Source: Crocosphaera sp038442745 (GTDB lineage Bacteria; Cyanobacteriota; Cyanobacteriia; Cyanobacteriales; Microcystaceae). From it: a stretch of 10,628 nt of DNA. Both the position numbers and the translations under genes were made by a program. The notes below the pieces were generated by a model. It was given only the letters and a program-made list of their open reading frames with translations, did not search any database and was not told the DNA's origin. Shown piece after piece: positions 6,106 through 10,628 of the stretch (within the stretch, counting starts at the first letter, position 1; each line of letters starts with the position of its first letter). The stretch spans positions 1 through 10,628 of the forward strand of contig NZ_JARVCN010000096.1 of assembly GCF_038442745.1 (NCBI RefSeq). Reading direction: 5' to 3'.

Positions 6106-6125
6106 GCCCCAATTAGGGGCTTTTT
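6106..6125 (+). terminator. Terminator-like hairpin
   Basis: GCCCC (6106-6110) and GGGGC (6116-6120) flank a 5-nt loop and are followed by TTTTT. The T-run is on the plus strand, although the nearest gene ending here is the EF-hand gene on the minus strand; read that way the hairpin has only a weak T tract further on. Confidence 0.5.
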
Positions 6126-6189
6126 AGCTATTCTCCTGTGTTCTGACCCATGTTTAGTTCTCCGGTAGTGTTATTTAAGTAGTAAAAGT

Positions 6190-6525
6190 TTATTTTTTGC
6201 CAGTTGCTTCTTCTTTAGTTAATTCCCCATTTCCGTCTTTATCAAGTTTAGTAAATTTTCTCTTGGCTTCTTCTTCAGTCTTTTTTTCTCCTTCTTTGGC
6301 TTTGACTACATAGTAATCTATAAATTCAGCGGCGGTTACTTTTCCTGCCTGATTGACATCAATTTCGGCAAAGGTTTCCACAGGGATAAATTCAACAACT
6401 TCAGAGGTATCTGAAGTTGTTGATTGGTTGTTGTTTGACGGCTGTCCACAACTGATCAAGCTAGTGGTCAAGATTGAGAATGCGAGTAGTTGTGTCAAGT
6501 TTTTAATACCTATGTTTCTAGACAT
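6190..6525 (-). CDS. EF-hand calcium-binding lipoprotein
   Basis: A 111-residue protein. Residues 1-26 are a lipoprotein signal: basic start, hydrophobic stretch, then the lipobox LISC with Cys26 as the lipidated residue. Mature protein is expected to be anchored to a membrane on its outer side. After a Ser/Thr/Asn-rich linker comes a pair of EF-hands: loop 1 (56-67, DVNQAGKVTAAE) is degenerate with Ala at loop position 5; loop 2 (95-106, DKDGNGELTKEE) is canonical. The helix between them is rich in Lys and Glu. A good ribosome site (AAAGGA) lies about 9 nt before the ATG. It is divergent from the exported protein at 6694. A calcium-sensing or surface role is inferred; no catalytic domain is present. 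Confidence 0.85.
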   Translation of the reverse strand: MSRNIGIKNLTQLLAFSILTTSLISCGQPSNNNQSTTSDTSEVVEFIPVETFAEIDVNQAGKVTAAEFIDYYVVKAKEGEKKTEEEAKRKFTKLDKDGNGELTKEEATGKK

Positions 6526-6693
6526 CTTTATTTTCCTTTTTTTGATTTCTTGAGTTTAAGATTAATCCTTGCTTCTGTCATTACTCATTTTAACGGATGA
6601 AACGGACTGCTCTCACCCCAACTTGAAGGTTTTGCTTTTGAGGAAAAAAATGCTAAATTGAGTATGAATAAAGGCTATTTCTATTGAGATATC

Positions 6694-7080
6694 GTGAAAT
6701 TGAGTTTAACAATGAGAAAACTATTAAGCTTATTCTTTGTGGTTAGTCTTACTAACCTAGGGGTTTTCCCTTCTAGTACCAAAGCTCAAACAACTTCGGT
6801 TTCCCCAGAATCAGGATGTGTCCGCGAACCAGAAGCTTATATTTCTCCAGGGTTAATGGCCACCATGGCCTCAAGTGGCGCTTTTGAACAACAAGGTATC
6901 CCAGGTGGTTTGGTCTTTGAGACAGAGTTCAAAGCCGGAAATATTAGCGCCTCTAAAATTGTCCAAGCCGCAGTCAAAGCTTGCATTTTAAGTAATAAGT
7001 TTGACCTTGCCACTCATGAAAATTATATAGAAGAAGTAAAAAATCAAATTCAGCTTGATATTAGAGATGATGATGATTAA
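6694..7080 (+). CDS. Small exported protein of unknown function
   Basis: 128 residues from a GTG at 6694; an internal ATG at 6712 (Met7) is an equally plausible start and would give a cleaner signal peptide. Residues 7-31 are a Sec signal ending in STKA, with cleavage predicted before Gln32. The mature part, about 97 residues, has exactly two cysteines (42 and 97) that could form a disulfide, a Gly/Pro-rich middle and an acidic tail of four Asp. I do not recognise the family with certainty. It is divergent from the EF-hand lipoprotein, with about 168 bp between them, and is followed by a good terminator. Confidence 0.72.
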   Translation: MKLSLTMRKLLSLFFVVSLTNLGVFPSSTKAQTTSVSPESGCVREPEAYISPGLMATMASSGAFEQQGIPGGLVFETEFKAGNISASKIVQAAVKACILSNKFDLATHENYIEEVKNQIQLDIRDDDD

Positions 7081-7136
7081 GTCCTTGTCACTTAAAATTT
7101 GATTTGTGTTTCCTCACTTGTCGACTAGGCTGATGC

Positions 7137-7176
7137 AAATTAGCCTCATCTTTGGAGGCTAATTTTTACATTTTTT
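7137..7176. terminator. Bidirectional terminator between convergent genes
   Basis: AAATTAGCCTC (7137-7147) pairs perfectly with GAGGCTAATTT (7155-7165) around a 7-nt loop; TT, ACA and six T follow on the plus strand. On the minus strand the same stem follows the TenA-like gene. It lies between the stops at 7080 and 7214. Confidence 0.8.
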
Positions 7177-7213
7177 GCTCAGAGTCTTCCCACAGATTCC
7201 CTACACGATCAAA

Positions 7214-7951
7214 TCACTCATCATTTACCTCCTGTGATTGACTCTTATCTACATCCATTGTCGAAGCCATAGCATCCCAAAAACGGAGCTCATAACCTTG
7301 AATGAGGCGAACACTCCTAGCAATTTTTTCTTCGGAAACTCCAGCACCAAGACCCAGACTAATAGCCTTAATTACTGGTCCATCATCAATTGAGGATGAT
7401 GCTTCAGCAAAAATATCGAAAAACCGGGTTTGTGAAGAATTGAATCCATAAAGTTGGCGCAATACCATACTTATCCTTTGGCAATTACCTGCCCAAATCG
7501 GAAAATTTACCCCTAAACTAGCCACAATCTCTGCAAGGGAGCCATTAGTGGCTAAACTTGAAACATAGTATCCATAAGCTAACGCATCTGGCTCAGTTTC
7601 ATAAGTTTCAAGAGACTCTTCACTCATTCCTAGTGTTTGTGCCAACAGCAATAAGGCGCGAGAAGCCTCTAGTTCTGAGCGAAGCATCTGCTCAAAATAA
7701 TTTGCCAACTCGGTGTTGGTAAATCGTTTTTTCATCTGGGCATCAGCACCAACAATACTGTGCATTAGGTGATATTGATTGCCAATAAATGAGCGCAGAA
7801 CTGAGTCAGCCCTTTCCCCTTGCTCAAGACCATTGAGATAGGGGTGATTAAGGATTTTTTGCTGAACTTGTTGTTGGTTAGTTCTAATCTTTTTGAGTAA
7901 AACTTTAGCTGTCTGAGTTGTTAATTTGTTATTAGTTGATACAACAACCAT
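7214..7951 (-). CDS. TenA/PqqC-like protein (heme-oxygenase fold)
   Basis: 245 residues of mainly helix in the TenA_C/THI-4/PqqC family. Family landmarks include RSFIGNQYH (53-61), a long central helix, and a C-terminal YELRFWD (220-226) with the usual Glu221. The active-site Cys of classic thiaminase II, expected after a short turn near residue 149, appears to be Asn149 in GVNFPIW, with a different Cys at 157 (GNC). It may therefore not hydrolyse thiamin-type substrates; similar cyanobacterial proteins are often labelled TenA-family regulators without proof. Start ATG 7949-7951 has GGGAGA about 7 nt upstream. No thiamin gene is adjacent. Its upstream region has an imperfect dyad shared with the neighbouring region. 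Confidence 0.8.
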   Translation of the reverse strand: MVVVSTNNKLTTQTAKVLLKKIRTNQQQVQQKILNHPYLNGLEQGERADSVLRSFIGNQYHLMHSIVGADAQMKKRFTNTELANYFEQMLRSELEASRALLLLAQTLGMSEESLETYETEPDALAYGYYVSSLATNGSLAEIVASLGVNFPIWAGNCQRISMVLRQLYGFNSSQTRFFDIFAEASSSIDDGPVIKAISLGLGAGVSEEKIARSVRLIQGYELRFWDAMASTMDVDKSQSQEVNDE

Positions 7952-7973
7952 CTTTTATCTCCCTCTTTTAACT

Positions 7974-8005
7974 TTTCAAGATATTTTTAGACTAAAAAAT
8001 CTTGA
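7974..8005. promoter_or_regulatory. Imperfect dyad upstream of the TenA-like gene
   Basis: CAAGAT and ATCTTG lie at the ends of a 28-bp inverted repeat (7977-8004), with one internal mismatch and about ten pairs in all, 26 bp upstream of the ATG. Both halves recur in the 8827-8911 region. Confidence 0.4.
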
Positions 8006-8062
8006 TGACGGGGATTTAGCATTCTTATGACTGAGATGTGTCATGAAAGCTCATCTTTATTA

Positions 8063-8253
8063 GACCTCTTGCAAAAGTCTTTTGTGATATAATTCAGTGC
8101 TATTTTTTTTCTTAATTACGTGACAAGATAGCCAAAATTTCTCATTTTTTTTGAATAATTAAATTTCGGCGATCGCCAATCTGACAGTTATTCGGGAAAA
8201 CTCAAAAAATGATCAACCCCTCAATATACCATAAAAAACTTTTGCAAGAGGTC
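8063..8253. mobile_element. MITE-like element, about 191 bp, no ORF
   Basis: GACCTCTTGCAAAAGT (8063-8078) and its exact reverse complement (8238-8253) form 16-bp terminal inverted repeats; symmetry continues to 20 bp (8059-8257) with ATTA/TAAT outside. TA lies at both outer edges, as expected for a TA-duplicating transposase (IS630/Tc1-mariner type), although TA is palindromic so this is weak. The interior is A/T-rich, has a HIP1 site at 8169 and encodes nothing. A non-autonomous element moved by a transposase elsewhere is the likeliest reading. Confidence 0.75.
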
Positions 8254-8326
8254 TAATGAGTAAGGAAGAAGATCGACTAAACCTTCTGCCTTTGAGGGCG
8301 AAGCCCAATAATTTACGGTTTCCAAC

Positions 8327-8350
8327 AAAAAACCCCATCAGTTGACGAGG
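8327..8350 (-). terminator. Rho-independent terminator of the small alpha/beta protein gene
   Basis: Read leftward, CCTCGTC (8350-8344) pairs with GATGGGG (8339-8333) using two G-T pairs, with a 4-nt loop, and is followed by six T (8332-8327). It lies about 30 nt after the stop at 8377. Confidence 0.7.
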
Positions 8351-8376
8351 CTTTTAACAAGAGAAAATGGTCGACG

Positions 8377-8745
8377 TTAACGACCAAGGTTTTGAGAAGA
8401 AGACACGAGGCAAGCACCAACAACTTGACCATAGTTATGGAGGCGATCTTGTTGTACGCTACGAGTAGGAATGTTCTGGAGTAAATCCTCTAAAGTTAAT
8501 GCGGGACAAATATTGACTTGTGCATTCAACTTAGCGAAGAGGGGTTCGTTGATAGCAGCCATTTGTGCTTGATCCGACGCTTCAAACACAACCATTCCAG
8601 CGCGCTTACCATCTTCCACATAGAAATAAGCTGATTCAGGTTTTACGGTATTGATCAAATCTTTAATTGCTTGTGACATAGAACCGTCAGCCTTTGCCTG
8701 ATTCCCCTTTTCCACAGGGATTGTAAATTTCAACATTAAGCGCAT
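8377..8745 (-). CDS. Small alpha/beta protein of unknown function
   Basis: 122 residues. The first 88 (MLKFTIPVEKGNQ to LTLEDL) alternate strand and helix in the manner of ferredoxin-like small domains and look like a family of short conserved bacterial proteins of unknown function. Key stretches: ESAYFYVEDGKRAGMVVFE (37-55) and INEPLFAKLNAQVNICPALT (65-84). The tail after residue 88 is less regular and may be disordered. The ribosome site AGGAGA ends 5 nt before the ATG at 8743-8745, which supports this start over Met4. It lies downstream of two large inverted repeats and upstream of a clear terminator, so it is probably monocistronic. No active-site residues are apparent. Confidence 0.82.
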   Translation of the reverse strand: MRLMLKFTIPVEKGNQAKADGSMSQAIKDLINTVKPESAYFYVEDGKRAGMVVFEASDQAQMAAINEPLFAKLNAQVNICPALTLEDLLQNIPTRSVQQDRLHNYGQVVGACLVSSSQNLGR

Positions 8746-8785
8746 AATTTTCTCCTAATTTTTAATAAGGATTAAAATCTTCGTT

Positions 8786-8821
8786 AAACAAAAATCTATC
8801 AACTTAAATAGATTTTTGTTT
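8786..8821. repeat. Perfect 14-bp inverted repeat
   Basis: AAACAAAAATCTAT (8786-8799) and ATAGATTTTTGTTT (8808-8821) are exact inverted copies with an 8-nt loop, about 40 bp upstream of the minus gene at 8745. It could be an operator or a transcript hairpin. Confidence 0.7.
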
Positions 8822-8860
8822 GATTGTTTCGAGATATTTTTAATTTATTTTCCAGAGTTT

Positions 8861-8940
8861 TCATGGCTATGACAATTTTATTTCAGTTCTGTGTTGAGTA
8901 AAAATCTTGATAGCATAAAGTGAAATTGCCATAGCCATGA
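8861..8940. repeat. 80-bp inverted repeat
   Basis: Arms 8861-8880 and 8921-8940 pair at 18 of 20 positions, with one G-T and one mismatch; the outer 11 bp (TCATGGCTATG) are perfect. The 40-bp interior has no ORF. It lies between divergent genes and may be a small mobile remnant, a hairpin RNA or a regulatory site. Confidence 0.65.
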
Positions 8941-9007
8941 CACGAATAAGACACAACAGGGGATTAGAGTTAAATAAGAAATAAGAAATAAAAAAAGGAT
9001 TTAAGGC

Positions 9008-9235
9008 ATGAATACACAAGATATAAAAGCAATCTGGAATCAAATCATCAACGACTGCCAAATACCAAATAATGGTAACTCACAAGGTGAATTGAAACAG
9101 CAATTAATGACTCTAGTACATGGGAATAGTGCTACTGCTAACCGTTTACTTAGTGGAGAACAAAGAAGTCATCCTAACCATACACAGCAATGGTATTTAG
9201 AAAAAGTCATTTACGACTTACAACGGGCCCGTTAA
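9008..9235 (+). CDS. Small hypothetical protein
   Basis: 75 residues, soluble, no signal or membrane segment. It looks mostly helical and ends with a conserved-looking WYLEKVIYDLQRAR. I have a loose memory of similar endings in other cyanobacterial hypothetical proteins, without any known function. AAGGA lies about 8 nt before the ATG. It is followed after 34 bp by the PRC-barrel gene on the same strand, so the two are probably cotranscribed. Its 5' region has a short repeat of AAGAAAT. Confidence 0.7.
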   Translation: MNTQDIKAIWNQIINDCQIPNNGNSQGELKQQLMTLVHGNSATANRLLSGEQRSHPNHTQQWYLEKVIYDLQRAR

Positions 9236-9269
9236 AAAGAGTCTGGTAAAATGATAAGAGGATAAAACT

Positions 9270-10031
9270 GTGAAAACAAATACATTAACTCCAACACCAA
9301 TCAATGAGCCCCAAGAAAAACAGGAAGATTCCCTTTTTGAGCTAACTTTCAAGGCTCAAGTAATGGGTGAAGAAGGACATATAGGCCAATTGAGGCGTAT
9401 AATAGTCAAGCCAAAAACCATGGTTGTCAGTTACATAGTTGTTGAACTCTCAGGGTTATTTGGATTTGAGAAATATTTAGTCCCAATCGATTATATTAGC
9501 TCAACAACACCCCAATTCATCAATATTAATTGTACTCAAAAAGATTTGATGGGAATGAAACCCTATTGCGAGACTTACTCTATTAAAAATGAATATTGGG
9601 AACAAGAAATGGTTTATGGGCCCTGGAACAATATTAACTATGCGAGTGATGTCTTAATGTCATGGTCATATCCATTCCCAGAACAAGTGATGCCTTATAT
9701 GATAGTGGAAAAAGAAAATCTGCTCCCTGGAGAATTAGCAATAAGTGATGATATTCGAGTAGAAGCATTGGACGGTTTGCTCGGAAAATTTGATGGTTTG
9801 CTAGTCTCTAAAAATACTCAGATGCTTAAGGGTTTATTAGTGCGTAGTGGGAATTTTCTCAACCAAAAAGAAAGGCTATATCCTGCTAAGGTAATTAATA
9901 AGATTGAAGACAACAAATTCTACTTAAAATCTGGAAAAAAAGTTCTAAAGTCTTTCCTCTCTATTTCAAGAAAACGTTTCTTTAATCAAACTTATCACAA
10001 TTATAATGCTCAGATTTTTAGCAGTTTGTAA
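9270..10031 (+). CDS. PRC-barrel domain protein, two copies
   Basis: 253 residues starting with GTG at 9270; AGAGG lies about 8 nt before it. Two PRC-barrel units are visible: residues about 22-95 (GHIGQLRRIIVKPKTMVVSY, then VELSGLFGFEKYLVPIDYI) and about 146-220 (DGLLGKFDGLLV, then GLLVRSGNFLNQKERLYPA). PRC barrels are small beta-barrels used for protein or RNA contacts, for example in photosynthetic reaction-centre H and RimM. Proteins with two copies occur in cyanobacteria and have been linked to stress; the role here is unproven. No signal peptide, so cytosolic. The C-terminal 30 residues are basic. It lies 34 bp after the small gene and 5 bp before the exported ORF. Confidence 0.8.
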   Translation: MKTNTLTPTPINEPQEKQEDSLFELTFKAQVMGEEGHIGQLRRIIVKPKTMVVSYIVVELSGLFGFEKYLVPIDYISSTTPQFININCTQKDLMGMKPYCETYSIKNEYWEQEMVYGPWNNINYASDVLMSWSYPFPEQVMPYMIVEKENLLPGELAISDDIRVEALDGLLGKFDGLLVSKNTQMLKGLLVRSGNFLNQKERLYPAKVINKIEDNKFYLKSGKKVLKSFLSISRKRFFNQTYHNYNAQIFSSL

Positions 10032-10036
10032 AAATT

Positions 10037-10258
10037 GTGAAAAATCTTCAAAAAAGTCTCGTAACAGGGGGCATAATTTTTGCTAGCATGACAATTGCTC
10101 AAACTTCCATAGCTCTAACACTAAATAAATCAGTAGATTTTTCTGGGAAGGGACCAGATGTATCTTCACTATTTTTTGATCTTGATAATAGTTTAGAGTT
10201 AACAGTTACTGCTGGTGTTCATGGTAGATACCAGATAATAAATTTATTAGATAAGTAG
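10037..10258 (+). pseudogene. Truncated exported protein (N-terminal remnant)
   Basis: 73 residues from GTG 10037, 5 bp after the PRC-barrel gene. Residues 1-27 are a Sec signal peptide (hydrophobic GGIIFASMTIA, then TSIA). The mature part (SVDFSGKGPDVSSLFFDL, then ELTVTAGVHG) reads like the start of a larger secreted beta-rich protein, of the sort carrying C-terminal sorting tails in cyanobacteria. The frame ends at TAG and only 15 bp later the end of an opposite-strand gene begins, so the rest of the gene is missing, not frameshifted. Alternatively it is a genuine short secreted protein; I favour truncation. Confidence 0.5.
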
Positions 10259-10273
10259 GTGAAAGGAGCCATC

Positions 10274-10628
10274 TTAACTGTCTTCTAAGTCTTCTAGCGC
10301 AGCTATAACAAAGGAAGCGGCAGGGTGATTTAACATTGATTCAAGGGCGGCCACACTCCCTGCTTTTACTGCACTTAGTAATTTTTGGGTTAGTGAAGGA
10401 TTTTGTTCTATCTCTTCAATAGCCTCTCCAGCTATCACCATTTTTTCTTTCTGGCTATTACTGGGATAGGTTTCACTTAGTTTTTCTAATAGTTGTTGAA
10501 TTTCAGTAGCCGCTTCAGCAAGGTCTTGTTGTTGTGCCTCATTAATGACTCCCCCTATTTTGGCATTTCCACTAATCTCTCCTTGATTAACTCCAACACC
10601 AAAATTACCTTTTTGATCAATTTTCTCT
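10274..10628 (-). CDS. C-terminal end of a pentapeptide-type or repeat protein (partial)
   Basis: 117 residues and a stop (10274-10276) on the minus strand; the N-terminal part is beyond the right edge. The visible start (KIDQKGNFGVGVNQGEISGN, ending KIGGVI) suggests a short Gly/Asn repeat, followed by a helical module: QQQDLAEAATEIQQLLEKLS, then HPAASFVIAALEDLEDS at the end. This C-terminal module occurs in cyanobacterial pentapeptide-repeat and related proteins, often as the last 90-100 residues; I recall it by pattern and not by a named domain. Function unknown. Confidence 0.6.
   Translation of the reverse strand, partial: EKIDQKGNFGVGVNQGEISGNAKIGGVINEAQQQDLAEAATEIQQLLEKLSETYPSNSQKEKMVIAGEAIEEIEQNPSLTQKLLSAVKAGSVAALESMLNHPAASFVIAALEDLEDS

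Larger units (their letters stand above)
5785..6189. other. Intergenic region before the methyltransferase, 405 bp
   Basis: No gene seen. It contains the GTTAAC palindrome, a GAT/CAT hairpin (5912-5934), a palindromic array of 7-bp repeats (6006-6093) and a terminator-like hairpin (6106-6125). The methyltransferase promoter must lie in the left part, but no good hexamers were found. Confidence 0.6.
7952..8376. other. Intergenic region, 425 bp
   Basis: Holds the TenA-like gene's upstream dyad, the MITE-like element and the terminator of the next gene. No coding sequence is supported. Confidence 0.7.

Noticed and set aside
8867..9061. 64-codon hydrophobic minus-strand frame
   Set aside because: It spans the 80-bp inverted repeat and the start of the 9008 gene, with no ribosome site; a chance frame.

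Overview
The window looks like an accessory stretch of a cyanobacterial genome. It is A/T-rich overall and carries four copies of the cyanobacterial HIP1 octamer GCGATCGC (at 1411, 3961, 4010 and 8169). The proteins also fit: a winged-helix protein with a repetitive linker, a PRC-barrel protein, an EF-hand lipoprotein, and a C-terminal module ending in an ALEDL-type motif that I associate with cyanobacterial pentapeptide-repeat proteins. A unicellular Cyanothece/Crocosphaera-like host fits, but the genus cannot be fixed from sequence alone. Chromosome versus plasmid is open; the winged-helix gene, the integrase and the orphan methyltransferase would suit a plasmid or genomic island.

Layout. 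1-863 (-): a winged-helix DNA-binding protein running off the left edge, with 21-bp in-frame tandem repeats. 864-1749: a mostly non-coding stretch with two strong rightward terminators that have no rightward gene before them, so antisense or small RNAs are possible. 1750-3735 (-): an NAD(P)-dependent medium-chain reductase followed by a TetR-family repressor; a perfect 16-bp palindrome sits upstream of the repressor and a degenerate relative sits at the reductase promoter. 3881-4822 (+): an intact tyrosine recombinase whose promoter and leader hold a 10-bp inverted repeat. 4819-5784 (-): a C5-cytosine DNA methyltransferase whose stop codon overlaps the recombinase stop. 5785-6189: hairpins and a palindromic set of 7-bp repeats.

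6190-6525 (-) is an EF-hand lipoprotein and 6694-7080 (+) a small exported protein, divergently arranged. The exported protein converges on a TenA-like gene (7214-7951, -) across a bidirectional terminator. Between that gene and a small alpha/beta protein gene (8377-8745, -) lies a MITE-like element of about 191 bp with perfect terminal inverted repeats. Two more large inverted repeats occupy 8786-8940. A rightward three-gene set follows (small hypothetical, PRC-barrel protein, short exported remnant), meeting the C-terminal end of a leftward gene that runs off the right edge.

How the genes work together: the reductase and TetR pair reads as a self-contained regulated module. The recombinase and methyltransferase form a tail-to-tail mobile-type pair. 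The rest (EF-hand, TenA-like, small alpha/beta, PRC-barrel) looks like cyanobacterial accessory genes of unknown role, with repeated regulatory dyads upstream of two of them. I found no CRISPR array, rRNA, tRNA or restriction endonuclease gene.
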